DNA of 64,000 nt from the NCBI GenBank assembly GCA_006386115.1, contig VFIW01000046.1:186001-250000 (forward strand), in the 5' to 3' direction. A program made the translations under genes and the position numbers. The stretch is from Globisporangium splendens (lineage: Eukaryota; Oomycota; Peronosporomycetes; Pythiales; Pythiaceae). Shown here piece by piece: positions 32,798 to 44,630 of the stretch. Numbering within the stretch: position 1 is the stretch's first letter; each line of letters opens with the position of its first letter. The notes beneath the pieces were generated by a model that saw only the letters and a program-made list of their open reading frames with translations, did not search any database and had not been told where the DNA came from.

Positions 32798-34967
32798 TTC
32801 AGTTCTTTTGTGTTTCAGGTTCGTAAATATATCTTGAAAGACAGCACTTTTTTCAACTACAAATTCTTTCTTGTAGCCCCAACATTGATCGCCCACCAAA
32901 CAAGCCGCAAGCACAACTACCAACCGTTAAGTCAGCACTTTCTTGGAAACATGTCCAGTGAAGCAATTGTTGAAGGGTGGTCTGTCAAATCAGCCGTTCC
33001 TCTCCACCATTTCTTTATCTGGATTACTACTCGAGTGTAAATCATGTGCTGCTCGAACTTGACCTAACTCGTGAATCAAAGTGTGTGCACAAGCGCACTT
33101 TGACTTTGACATATCCTCCGCAAAATGCCAAAACTCTGGTAGTAACGAAGAGATTCTATGCCTGCGTGTTCCTGTTGCTATAATTTCTACACTGTGAAAC
33201 AGTTGCGCCATCGCAGTATACTATGCTATGATACTCCCAACTCTGTACAGCAGTGCCGACACACGTGTTCTTTCACTCAATTTATGTTCGTAATATGATT
33301 CAGTTGGATCATTGATTCTGGTTTCGCAGTGACTACAACTTGCGAGGGAATCACCGAGTCAGTAGAAGTTGCTTAGCTGCAACTATTGGTAATTTTCCCT
33401 CCGATCTCGCCATCAATTAACCAAAAGTTTGCGACTGACCTCCATAGCGAAATGAGTAGAATCCGCCGAATTAAATCGAACTACCTTCTATGTCTCTAAT
33501 GGATGGTCAAGGTCAAGAGGTTGCAACCGTTTCTCCCTCATCAGTGATGTGAGAATAATCTTCCAACAAAATCGACACAAGCAACTGTGCCTTAATGTTT
33601 TTATTATTATCCACTTTCATCGATGACGATCTGCTTTCAGTGCAATTATCAATGCTTCAATTTTTGCTTGAACGCGTTCTTAATCGAATGACTGGTACCA
33701 CTAATTACTGAGCAAATAAATAAGGAATTCCAGTCGGACTTGGGGCAAACCGCGCACATGTGGCGTCTAGAAACACAAGAATAGAGTGCCACATTTAGCC
33801 AGTTCACACATTTGCTCATGCATGTGACGGTGGTCCCCCACACCGCACATCACCTGTTTCCAACCTGTGCCTCCTCGCACCAGCCAATCGTGCTCCAAGT
33901 ACGTTCAGCGAATGCTCGCGAGCGCCACCAGGACGTGCCGAAACGGCATCGCTCCCATGCGCACTTTGCGCCACTCTTCAAGCTCGCAGTGATTGTTTGT
34001 GCCATCCATGTTCTCGTCGTCGACACCGGTATCTCACAGCGTCGCGGCGTGACGAGCAGGGGCGCCGCGAGCGGTCAAACGCAGATCGGCCACGCAGAGG
34101 ATGCATTTCGGCGTGCAGTCACTTAGCTGGAAACGTCGGCGTCGCGTGTCTCGCCGCGCCACCAGTGGACTTGCACAGCATCCAGCACTTCTTCAGCGCC
34201 GTTCACCATGCAGCTCGAACCGAATCGCTACCAACAACCCCACAACAGAGGTGGCCGCGACTAGCGCCTCTCGGGTACATATGCAAACGAACGCAGCACA
34301 TGTGCACACGCCAACACACAACGGCACTCGTTCAATTACTCGCATTGTACACACACGCACGCACTGTTACCGTTATTCCTTGGTCGTCGCTTGCTGGTCG
34401 TGGTCGTCGGCGCGGAAGATATCAAAGTACCGGCCACCGCGCGTGCGGTCGAGAACGCGCTCCCTCTTCTCCTGTCCAAGAGGCAGGCCGTTACGTTTTG
34501 ATTGTGTAGAGTTGCATTGGCGAAAAAGACTCGACAGCTTTGTCCCACTCCACACAATTATTGTCTTATTTTGAATGACCCAATTCTGTTTAAAAACAAA
34601 TCGATGTTGGAGTATTCGAGCACCGAAACATACAGAAACCGGACAGTGACACAGAGCCGCGTTTGACCCACTTCATCAATCAGAAATAGAGCGATGCCCC
34701 AGATCAATGACCCATTTCAAACACATCGTATTTTACATGCGAACTTCTCTGCAGCGACGTGTTTGTACCGACCAGCAGCGCATTTCTTCCTGATCAAGGT
34801 TTCTTAGCATACCTCAGTAGTACTGGGTCTACCAGCCTGACGACAGGAGAACGGAAATTGATATTCGTAGCACTATTGTAGCACGAAAGAACTGTTCAGG
34901 TGCTGGAACACACAAAAAGCAGTATCACCTATCTCATTTCAACAATTTTTGTACTTGGCAGGTTCAA
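32798..34967. other. Intergenic with a possible gene remnant
   Basis: Mostly AT-rich with no gene. Between about 33830 and 34560 the composition becomes GC-rich and minus-strand frames look coding in patches. One ends RVLDRTRGGRYFDIFRADD (about 34495-34400). Another, near 34125-33840, reads ILCVADLRLTARGAP, then MDGTNNHCELEEWRKV, with TGA codons inside it. No family was recognised. It is probably a decayed gene on the minus strand. Confidence 0.3.
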
Positions 34968-36367
34968 AATGAGAGTATTGCTTGCTTTTAGGTCGATAGA
35001 CACTCAGATATCGAATCTAGGAACGACCACTTGGATTCTTTAAAACCGTAGGAACAGCCAAGATTGTCTGTCTATCAGCATGTCTGCTCCCAGACCATCG
35101 TCGTCTACTTCGGGTGGAGGCCAAGCACGCCAGGGGTCGGTTCGCCTTGCACTTCGCCGAAGTACAACGCAAACTTCTGCTTCCAGAACTCGACCACCTC
35201 GCGGTTCTCCATGAAAGTCGCAAACTTGGCCGAGTTGGCTTCCGGAATCTCCCACACCTGCTTGAAGCCGTTGGTCGTTGGGAGATCCTTGCGCACGGTC
35301 CATCCCGAGAATCCGTTCTGTCGCTGCATGGCTTCGCTGTTCCACCAGTTGACGAGCAACTTGGCCGCCGCCACGTTCTTCGCCTTCTTCAGGATGGCAA
35401 CGCGTTGGCCCCAAGCAATGAACGGGAACTTGCCGTTGATGGCACCCGCTGGGTTGCCGCCGGCACCCACCGCGATAGCCTTCTTGCCAGCATTGATGAG
35501 CTCGCCAGCGACGTTCGAACCGCGGTTGAAAGACACATCTTGCTTCGCGAACTTGGCCGCCCAGTCCCATCCGTACTTCTCCACGTACTGAGTGAACAAG
35601 AAGAGCACGGCGTCGTCATCGTGAGGGTACGACGACGCGATCTTGTCCTTGTACTTGGGGTCGACGAGCTGCAGAGGCGTCGCTGGAGCGGCGAGGCTTC
35701 CGAGTGCCTGCTCGTTCGACGCGTACATGAACGAGAAGATGATGTAGGCGTACCAGGCTCCGTTCGGGTCCTTGAAGCCATCGTAGATCTGCGAGAAGTT
35801 GGCAGGCTTGTAGTTCAGCAAGTGGCCTTCTTCCGCCCAGCGAGGGAAATCCTGCAGCGTTTGCAAAGCGACCACGTCGGGCACGAGAGTGTTCGTCTCG
35901 AGCTGGTTGTCGATACGCACGTTGTGGTACTTGCTGTAGTCGACGACGACCGTGAGGTTGAGCTTTGGGAACGCCTTCTTGAACGCAGCCTTGAAGCCGT
36001 CTTGCTGCGTTGGGGTGTCGCCGCCGTGGTACACGATGAGGTTGCCGCCTTCCTTGATCGCGGCTTGGTAGAGCTGGTCGATGGTCTTGGTCTCTTCCTT
36101 GACGGCGACGGCGGCGGTGGTCTTGGCGGCGATGGCGCTCTGGCTGATCAAGAGCGAGGAGAGGAAGACAAGAGCGGAGAGAACGCGCATGGTGGAGGTT
36201 GCTTGGTGTTTGTGGTTTGCCTTGTGGTCGATCGGGGACAAAAGGGAATGGGAGAGCCTTGTCGCGGCTGTGGAAGCATGCGCACACCAGTATGCGTCTC
36301 GAGGGCAGTACCAAGACCAGCGCAAGAGGCAGCATTAGCAGCAGCAGCACTGGCAGCAAATCCCATT
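34968..36367. repeat. Inverted repeat 3, left arm (1.4 kb)
   Basis: Mirror of 38183-39583. It covers the entire binding-protein gene, about 135 bp of 3' flank and about 175 bp of 5' flank. Both edges are sharp. The only net length difference is one base, explained by the frameshift in the right copy. Confidence 0.93.
35105..36190 (-). CDS. Secreted periplasmic-binding-protein-like protein (ABC Fe3+ transporter component type), intact copy
   Basis: Intronless, 361 aa. MRVLSALVFLSSLLISQSAIA is a signal peptide. The rest is a type 2 periplasmic binding fold: NLIVYHGGDTPTQQDGFKAAF near the start, then VVVDYSKYHNVRIDNQL, PDVVALQTLQDFPRW, and a C-terminal lobe with GANPAG-like and AAAKLLVNWW blocks. 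In bacteria such proteins deliver iron or other solutes to ABC importers. Eukaryotes lack that importer system, so here it may be a secreted ligand-binding protein; bacterial or fungal origin by transfer is possible but inferred. The ATG at 36190 is chosen because the signal peptide starts there; the frame extends further upstream without a signal. Confidence 0.85.
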   Translation of the reverse strand: MRVLSALVFLSSLLISQSAIAAKTTAAVAVKEETKTIDQLYQAAIKEGGNLIVYHGGDTPTQQDGFKAAFKKAFPKLNLTVVVDYSKYHNVRIDNQLETNTLVPDVVALQTLQDFPRWAEEGHLLNYKPANFSQIYDGFKDPNGAWYAYIIFSFMYASNEQALGSLAAPATPLQLVDPKYKDKIASSYPHDDDAVLFLFTQYVEKYGWDWAAKFAKQDVSFNRGSNVAGELINAGKKAIAVGAGGNPAGAINGKFPFIAWGQRVAILKKAKNVAAAKLLVNWWNSEAMQRQNGFSGWTVRKDLPTTNGFKQVWEIPEANSAKFATFMENREVVEFWKQKFALYFGEVQGEPTPGVLGLHPK

Positions 36368-38182
36368 GAGGTCTCAGATGAGGAAGACATCATGCGCGTG
36401 CGTCTCGGTTTGAGCCAAGGGTGACTAGTAGCCGTACGGAGCGCCAATCCACGCACTGTTTTTCAGTAAGTTGCTGCATTCTTCAACAGATCGATGGGCA
36501 GCATATACCAACATCATCGAGTCGATTTTGTTTACCCAGCAAACATTTTAGTTACGGTTACCTCTATCACTTTATACATGATGCGGGTTAATTTTAGTTG
36601 ACTAAATCTCTCTGGTAAGTGCGTCTTGGAATGCAAAATACATGAGACCAAATTCGTGTTGAGGACAGTGACCGAACCGCTTTCACGCAATCTGCCCCAG
36701 ACACCACGCCGAATCAGACCCTCTTGGTGATAATGCGTATCTTCATATCTTCAGAGAACGGCAAACTGAGCGCGATTCGAGATCTTCTTGTACATGTATG
36801 CGGTAGGATCGGTCGACTGCCAGCAAAATAAAGACGCAGCAATGGGTCCACTCATGTGGGATCTCGAGACCAAAAACAAATACGTCCAGGCAACAGACAA
36901 TATACTTGCCCTTTTCGGTAGATGAAGTCGCTCTAGGCTAAAAACATGAGCGAGTGCTGTATATGAGACAACAGAGAAGGACCCATCTCGACGGGAAAAC
37001 TTGGATGCACGTGTGCGAAGCGAATGGTATTTTCGACCTGAGCTAATGATTGCGAGCAGTGTCCATCGCTGGCCAGCGAACAACCTATCCCAGCTTGAAC
37101 ATGCCTGACGTCAAGGCGACCGGAATGCATTTCGCGCCTCCTTGATGCATCGTGCGACAGGAGACGGTCAAATTGACTCAGAAACAAGGATCTGGGTTGT
37201 AACAAGAGTGATGATTTGTCGAAAGGGAGTTTTCCACGAGGGCATCTGGGTTTAGCCCGCCTTTCCAATGATTCGCGTCTGCAACTTCTTGATCGCTTAC
37301 GTGCTGTCATTTCGGGTGATGTAAACGGCTTCATGATGTCAGGACCGAACTCTTGACGACCATCGAACCTAAAGGCTATTCGTGTACAGTGAGTATCACA
37401 GCGTAGATTTTTGATATTTGGTCAAGACTAGACCAGAGCTCACAGTTACACTCTTCGCTTACTTCCATATCGCTGGCAGTAAAAATACCGCGCATGCGAG
37501 CTTGCAACTATGGGCACAACCGCTTTGAAAACTACTAACATTTACAGCCTGAAGCGAACCGGACTCAGTGTAGCGTGGATGAACACGATATATAGTTGTT
37601 TCGACCACTGGACAGCCATGGATGCAGCATTGCCAGCTTCAGTCACAGTTTCTCCGAAGCGTGCGTTGCACCGGCAGTAGACTGCACTGTAGCATCTTGT
37701 GACGAACATCAACCTACAGCGTTTTAGAACACGTCCGGTTCGCTGATCCCTGCAGATCTGAAGCATGCAGTCTGGTTGTCACCCTAAAGTGTCGACTTCA
37801 GACCGACGTCTCAGAGGATTGCGTAGATGGTCACTGTCCACACAATGAAAACGAACTGCATGCGTCAGATCAAATCTATACATCAATTAGGTTTCAGTTA
37901 TTTTTTGTGTTCATAAATGCAATTCATCAATATGTGAATGTAACGAATACAAACTGTTGCAGGAACTTACAACAAAGGTAAATTGCCAATTACTTGGGTA
38001 AACAAATCAACACGCATGATGTTGGTCTGACATCAACGAACCATCTGTTGAAACAATACTGGTGTGGCATATAATGGAGATAATTCCACTCAGTCGCATA
38101 CACACATTATGCAATGGATAGGAAACGCTTGTCCCCAAGAGGACATGACATGTGAGGTGTTGACACTTCCGTGTGAGTTCTA
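36368..38182. other. Spacer of inverted repeat 3
   Basis: 1.8 kb of AT-rich sequence with no convincing coding frame on either strand. It must carry the distal promoters of the two divergent binding-protein genes. A gtctcagatga block (36370-36381), one base from the protease-cluster motif, lies at its left edge. Confidence 0.5.
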
Positions 38183-39583
38183 AATGGGATTTGCTGCCAG
38201 TGCTGCTGCTGCTAATGCTGCCTCTTGTGCTGGTCTTGGTACTGCCCTCGAGACGCATACTGGCGTGCGCATGCTTCCACAGCCGCGACAAGGCTCTCCC
38301 ATTCCCTTTTGTCCCCGATCGACCACAAGGCAAACCACAAACACCAAGCAACCTCCACCATGCGCGTTCTCTCCGCTCTTGTCTTCCTCTCCTCGCTCTT
38401 GATCAGCCAGAGCGCCATCGCCGCCAAGACCACCGCCGCCGTCGCCGTCAAGGAAGAGACCAAGACCATCGACCAGCTCTACCAAGCCGCGATCAAGGAA
38501 GGCGGCAACCTCATCGTGTACCACGGCGGCGACACCCCAACGCAGCAAGACGGCTTCAAGGCTGCGTTCAAGAAGGCGTTCCCAAAGCTCAACCTCACGG
38601 TCGTCGTCGACTACAGCAAAGTACCACAACGTGCGTATCGACAACCAGCTCGAGACGAACACTCTCGTGCCCGACGTGGTCGCTTTGCAAACGCTGCAGG
38701 ATTTCCCTCGCTGGGCGGAAGAAGGCCACTTGCTGAACTACAAGCCTGCCAACTTCTCGCAGATCTACGATGGCTTCAAGGACCCGAACGGAGCCTGGTA
38801 CGCCTACATCATCTTCTCGTTCATGTACGCGTCGAACGAGCAGGCACTCGGAAGCCTCGCCGCTCCAGCGACGCCTCTGCAGCTCGTCGACCCCAAGTAC
38901 AAGGACAAGATCGCGTCGTCGTACCCTCACGATGACGACGCCGTGCTCTTCTTGTTCACTCAGTACGTGGAGAAGTACGGATGGGACTGGGCGGCCAAGT
39001 TCGCGAAGCAAGATGTGTCTTTCAACCGCGGTTCGAACGTCGCTGGCGAGCTCATCAATGCTGGCAAGAAGGCTATCGCGGTGGGTGCCGGCGGCAACCC
39101 AGCGGGTGCCATCAACGGCAAGTTCCCGTTCATTGCTTGGGGCCAACGCGTTGCCATCCTGAAGAAGGCGAAGAACGTGGCGGCGGCCAAGTTGCTCGTC
39201 AACTGGTGGAACAGCGAAGCCATGCAGCGACAGAACGGATTCTCGGGATGGACCGTGCGCAAGGATCTCCCAACGACCAACGGCTTCAAGCAGGTGTGGG
39301 AGATTCCGGAAGCCAACTCGGCCAAGTTTGCGACTTTCATGGAGAACCGCGAGGTGGTCGAGTTCTGGAAGCAGAAGTTTGCGTTGTACTTCGGCGAAGT
39401 GCAAGGCGAGCCGACCCCTGGCGTGCTTGGCCTCCACCCGAAGTAGACGACGATGGTCTGGGAGCAGACATGCTGATAGACAGACAATCTTGGCTGTTCC
39501 TACGGTTTTAAAGAATCCAAGTGGTCGTTCCTAGATTCGATATCTGAGTGTCTATCGACCTAAAAGCAAGCAATACTCTCATT
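38183..39583. repeat. Inverted repeat 3, right arm (1.4 kb)
   Basis: Mirror of 34968-36367, nearly identical, with one extra A near 38618-38620 and a few substitutions (for example CAT/CGT near 38273). Confidence 0.93.
38360..39446 (+). pseudogene. Periplasmic-binding-protein-like gene, frameshifted copy
   Basis: Mirrored duplicate of 35105-36190. The first 86 or so codons match, then an extra A (three A at 38618-38620 where the intact copy has two) shifts the frame after VVVDYS. The shifted frame continues with an unrelated Arg-rich sequence to about 38935. The original frame resumes from 38631 and runs unbroken to the stop at 39446. Everything else is preserved, so the lesion is very recent, or it is a sequencing or assembly error. 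If real, the product is a secreted truncated protein with only the first part of lobe 1. Confidence 0.85.
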
Positions 39584-39877
39584 CTCAACATTTCTGGACT
39601 ATACTGAAGTGGTTTCCCAGCACCAAAGTATTTCCATACATTGTACTGACATATTGTGTCAGCGTTCTGGATTCCAACTTTATTTCTGAAACTACTTTTT
39701 TGTTTTCAACCAATCATAGCATTGAGGTCATGTATTCGGTATCTTTCCGTGATGCTTCATTTTGCTGAAAAATATAAACACCTCCAGAAGTCACCAAGAT
39801 TTCTTCTATTAAGGTCATTTTGGAAACAAAAAAATACTTTGTTTGCTGTGTTCGAGACATCAACTGCACACACGAAA

Positions 39878-40838
39878 ATGGCAACGCGAGCGCGAGGCGA
39901 GCCCCATCGCCGCCGTCGCGCAGATGACGACAGCGACGCGAGTGCCACGGACGCAGTGTACGCTCGGTACGCGTATCACCCGTCCTGATGCGCCTAGGGT
40001 CATTTTGCGACTTCCTACAGCGTGTGGATTTGACCGAGTCCATTCGTCGGCTTGACGTCCATGTGTTTGTGCATGTAGGCACCAAGCGCTCATGCGGGTG
40101 TATGCAAGCACATCAACCGGTGCAACTTCGTCTCCACACACTGCCGATGACCGACAGCAGCGCCAGAACGTGTCGCAGCACGACTTGGCCGTGATCCAGC
40201 GCCATTTCCAGTTCCTGCGCGACGACGACGCCGACGCCGAGCGCGGCAACACGGACTGGGAAGTGCGCATGAGCGTGCGCTACTACCGGAAACTCTATCG
40301 CGAGTACGCGCTCGCGGACCTTTCGCGCTTTAAAGAGGGCAAGATCGGGCTCCGCTGGCGCACCGAGCCCGAGGTGATCGCGGGCAAGGGCCAGTTTGTG
40401 TGCGGCAACAAGCGCTGCGATGCTCGCGACGTGCTGCACAGCTACGAGCTGCTCTTCGCGTACGTCGAGCACGAGAAAACGAAGCGCTGTCTCATCAAGG
40501 TCCGCGTCTGCGAGGCGTGTGCCGCAAAGCTCTTTTTCAAGAAGCTCGAGCGCATGAGGCAGAAGAAGGAGAAGAAGCGGAACAAGCACAACAAGAAACG
40601 GAAACTGGAGCAGATTGCGAAGAAGGAACTGCGGAAGAAGCGGAAGCGTTCAGTGTCGTCGTCTTCAGGCGAGGATGACGACAACGATAAGGATACGGAG
40701 GAGAGCAGCATTCATGAGGTATGTGCCGCCATCAATGCCGAGGAGACCAAGGAAAGCAGGGAGGCAACTGGCAGCGCGTACTACTTTGAAGACAAGAAGG
40801 GCGAGCGAGACCATGCATTCGATACGCTCTTGCTGTAG
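39878..40838 (+). CDS. FRA10AC1 family protein
   Basis: Exons 39878-39966 and 40079-40838 (donor GTACGC, acceptor GTAG) join in frame to 282 aa. The core matches the FRA10AC1 family: RMSVRYYRKLYREYALADLSRFKEGKIGLRWRTE spans the conserved opening, followed by EVIAGKGQFVCGNKRCD and a second Cys pair (VRVCEACAAKLFF), a likely zinc site. The C-terminus is very Lys-rich and then acidic, as in the human protein. FRA10AC1 is a nuclear protein associated with the spliceosome. The N-terminus is Arg-rich. The gene lies in a compact stretch of housekeeping genes right of inverted repeat 3. Confidence 0.9.
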
Positions 40839-40989
40839 TGGCACCTCGACACCCAGCTTACAAACCCCAGAAACTCACAGGATGTGGCATGAAGTGAGGA
40901 TCAAAGCAAGTAACACCTGTCGCTCTGTCTACGAAAATTGGGCACGTGCGTTTCGCCTCGTTCGCTTACATTTTGAGTTAGATGCTACC

Positions 40990-41982
40990 TTACTTGGAGT
41001 CTTGGAGCCAGCCTTTCTCTTTGGCTTCTTCGAACATCCGTGTGATGCTCTCGCGCTCTTCCTGCTCGAGATCCGGATGCCAAAAGTCAAAGAGCAGCAG
41101 CACGCGGTCGCCCTTCGTGCCTTCGTGCCAGACCTCGTGGTCGTACGAGTCTGTCGGTCGATAGCAAAACGGATACGCACAAGCAACGAGCAGATCAGTT
41201 GTTATCTACATAAAGTATCGGAATACGCACAGTCGTACCGTCAAACACAATGGGCTTCCCAGTCTCCCACTGACGTGTTTCGTCGCCGACTCGGATGCCA
41301 CACCCGTCAGGCACGAACAACGGGAAATGGCAGCGCAGTCGGATGTTGCATGGTGCCGAGTGCGCCTTAATACTCGACTAGCGAACGGTCCAGGGCCACA
41401 CCAACAAAACACAAAGATTAACTCCAGCATTCCTCATTGAGCTCATAAAACGCACGCGTGGCGTTACCTGCGGCTTGAGCACCGAGAAGAACGAATACGC
41501 GAACGGCAGACCGGTCATGAAGCCCGGGATGCTCTCGAGGATCTCGACGGTCTTGGGGCAGTGGGCTGCGAACTCGGACTGGCGGCGGCCCTGGGTCACG
41601 TACGACAGCCAATCCCACTCACCCTGGTGCAGCTGGTGCTCCTTGTCGTTCACATTGTAGTCCGACGCTGCAGTCGCTGCAGCACTCGCTCTGCGCAGGT
41701 CACGGAGCGCCAAGTACTCTCGCTGGATCGTGTCGCGGTGCACCTCCAGTTGGTGCAGTGCCTGGAAGCGGCTCGCGTCGTGCCACGGCTTGGACTCGAG
41801 TCCTGGGAAGAAGAACAGTGTCGGCGTCGGACGCGGCTTTGCTGTACAGACCAGGAACAGTGTGAGGGATGAACGTACGTTGCGAGGACCTCCACGAGGT
41901 CGTAGAGGAGGGGGTGATGCCACGTACCCGTGGTGACGCAGAGCGCCGAGCGCAGCAGCGCAGCTCTGTGCTGCGTCGTCAT
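40990..41982 (-). CDS. Aspartyl/asparaginyl beta-hydroxylase family protein
   Basis: Exons 41982-41928, 41841-41468, 41377-41239 and 41150-40990 join in frame to 242 aa; the first donor GTACGT at 41927 is the one that keeps the frame. Visible family blocks: FFPGLESKPWHD near the start, HSAPCNIRLRCHFPL, GCGIRVGDETRQWETGKPIVFDD and SYDHEVWHEG. The His in RCHFPL and the His in DHEVWHE are the expected iron ligands of this 2-oxoglutarate dioxygenase fold. There is no TM anchor, unlike animal ASPH, so it is probably a soluble enzyme. It converges with FRA10AC1 on its left. Confidence 0.88.
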
Positions 41983-42217
41983 GATCGCTGCTCTGGTGTC
42001 GAATGGAGCTGCTCCATCCCCACAGTTTATGTGCCACATCCGCTTATGTTGCTGGTATTGAAGGAGTGCAGCGGATCCACTTCTACGAGCGGACGGAGAG
42101 GATCCGCTAATCAGAAGCGGATGGAGTGTCCGAGAAGGGGATCTGCTGAGATGAAGTGGACGACAGCGGACGTTGTTTCGTGTCCTCTGGTTCATTGCAT
42201 GTCAAGCGTGACTTGGT

Positions 42218-44578
42218 ATGAGCACAGCATGCGACGCAGCCGAGTGGATACCTCGGCGCAATAGTTCCGTAGTTGCTCGAGACGATGCAAGTGGCGATGA
42301 CGATGGCAGTGATTGTGGATTGGACTCGGAACGCAGTGCCTTCGCAGAGTTGTTAGGGGAATATGAAGAGGCTGAAACGCGTTGACCGACGTCCCGGTCG
42401 CATGTCGAAATCGGTAGCGACGGCGATGGAAGGAGAGGGCACTGGGACTTGGAATCGCTGCCATCGGAGCTGGCAACAGGGCGTCCAGGTGTCGACGAGC
42501 TGCTGGACGCAATGTTCACGGAACGGAGCGTGGATGCAATGACGTGCGACGACGACGGCTATGATGTTGAGGAAATGCAATCAAGTGTCCGCGATAACGA
42601 AGGTAATGCGGGTGTGGAGGAGGTTCCAGACGAAAGCGATCAACAAGATGCCGACCAGGAAACAAATGGAGCGGATCCAATGAATGAGGACCAGGACACC
42701 GACAACGACAAGAAGCAGCACCAAGACGAGCAGCAACCAGCGCTTATCTCGCTTGCTGTATCAATTGTCGAAGTATCTTCGTCATTCGCGCAGTCAATAG
42801 CATCTGGCGACTCCCCTGAGATATCGTCAAGGATGGTGTCGGTGGCGCCAAGAGAGATAAACGCAAGCAGCACTGCGTCTCCATCGTCTAAGGCGACTTC
42901 ATTGCATAGCCCAGAGCTTCGGCGGATCGTCACATTTGATGTCGGCGGCAAATTGTTTCGCTGCAAAGAGAGCTTGATCCGCAAGTATCCATTGAAACGA
43001 CTCAACCAGGTCATCACGTGTGGCTGCGAGCAGATTCACGGTGATACGTTCTTCATCGACCGCAACCCGCAGCATTTCGAGATCGTGCTTGATTGGTACC
43101 GGACTGGGACGTACATTTGGCACCCACTCGTGAACGAGGCAGCGCTGAAGGAAGATGCCAAGTGCTTTGATGTGTACAACGATTTATTCCCCCAGCGGGA
43201 CGCGCCAAAGGCGTCGACGTTGGCACCTCCAGTCCCTGCCAGGTCTCAACGAAGGCTACTACCGCAAGCTGCAAGTTCCAAACCATCCACTGATGATTAC
43301 TTGAACGTATCAACAAGTGAAGAATCCCCATCACGATCAGCTGCGAGCCACCAAAGTCACCTCCAACACCCCGCAACACAAGTCAAAACCGTCCACGACC
43401 ACAGCAAAGACAAAAAGATCACCACGCGGTTTTCCAAGATTGAGCTCTGGAAAGTCGTGTGGAGCGGAGTCCCCGTAGTGCACATGGTTCGTCACCACGA
43501 GCAGCTTGTTGTCGCGAGCGTGAAGGGTCATGGGATGCTTCTTGTGCGAGTCTGTGACGCGACTGGAGTGCAAACCGTCCACGTGGACCATGCCGTGCTC
43601 TTTGATAGTCAGTCGTGCTTTTATTTGCGAGGTGGCCGCGCCAAGTTGTAGCATTGCGTACTACCAGGAGGCTTCACGTACACCTTTTGGATGGAGCTCG
43701 TGCCAGATTCTGTGGCAAGGGCGACTGCTGCAGGTTGTTCCTCCAATGGTGATAAGCAGACGAATGGTGCCGGAGACAGCGACACTAATGGGTCATTGCC
43801 TCGGGTTTCCGCTGACCACACGCAGCTGGATGTGGAATTCAAGTTGCTGGCTTCGTTCCAGGGCGATGAAAAGCTCGCGGATTCGGTCGGCGACGAGCCC
43901 CAGTGTCTTGCCGGTACGCGTGGCGAGTTTGGAGAACGAGTCAAGTCTACTCTCGAGTCATTCAAAAGCGAGACGACCCAGGCATTCTCGCCATTCCTGT
44001 TTTTGCCTCCTCGTCACAAGGGGCACTCTCCAGCCTCTCCACTGCACGAATTGCAATCATAGCAGCACACCCAAGAGAAGCATCAACAGCAGCACAGCAC
44101 AACGTTGAGTTTCAAGAGAAGTAACTTTGTTGAGGCAGTGAACGACCGCAACGAGGTTGCAGAGCAGATTTTCGCGCCTTCGACGCTGCTGAGCTATGCA
44201 GATTTGAATCGTCAGCTATCACTGCACCATAAATCAGCATCGTTAGCCGTGAAGACAGGGAGAGCTTCAATTGTTGGAGCAAATACACACCTTTTGGTAG
44301 ATCAAGTGAGCCCATCATCTTCGGTGATCAAGTGGAATGGCGCGTCGATTGTCTTGGGGAGTCAGCAGCGCCATGGAAGGGATCTGTACAAAAACAACAA
44401 CAGTTTGGGAGGAAAAATCACAGCCTGCAAGCAGGCTTAACTGACGATCGACGACTCTCCACGGGAAATCTCGCCCACGAAACGAAACTTCAAGAACGCG
44501 CGGCATAAGATCAAAGCGGAGACTGGGTCACCTGGGTTCACGAAGTACCAGGACCACAAGCCGCGTCCATTTCGTTAA
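42218..44578 (+). pseudogene. BTB/POZ (T1-type) domain protein, one frame with four internal stops
   Basis: A single frame runs from ATG 42218 (MSTACDAAEW) to TAA 44576-44578 (ending DHKPRPFR), 787 codons, with no frameshift. It is broken by TGA 42383-42385, TAG 43649-43651, TAG 44060-44062 and TAA 44438-44440. Coding character continues on both sides of each stop. The largest open part (about 42386-43648) holds acidic low complexity and then a T1-type BTB domain (IVTFDVGGKLFRCKESLI...DTFFIDRNPQHFEIVLDWYRTG). The C-terminal part includes HCVLPGGFTYTFWMEL. T1-type BTB proteins often act as cullin-3 adaptors or channel tetramerisation modules. It may be a pseudogene, may use unseen small introns, or may be a gene subject to readthrough. 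Confidence 0.6.
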
Positions 44579-44630
44579 AATTGTTCACCGCTGGGGGAAA
44601 CTCGCGTGCCATCTACTTCGAAGTAGTTCT

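Noticed and set aside
35114..36424. 436-codon frame opposite the binding-protein gene
   Set aside because: Antisense shadow; the minus strand carries the signal peptide and binding-protein motifs.
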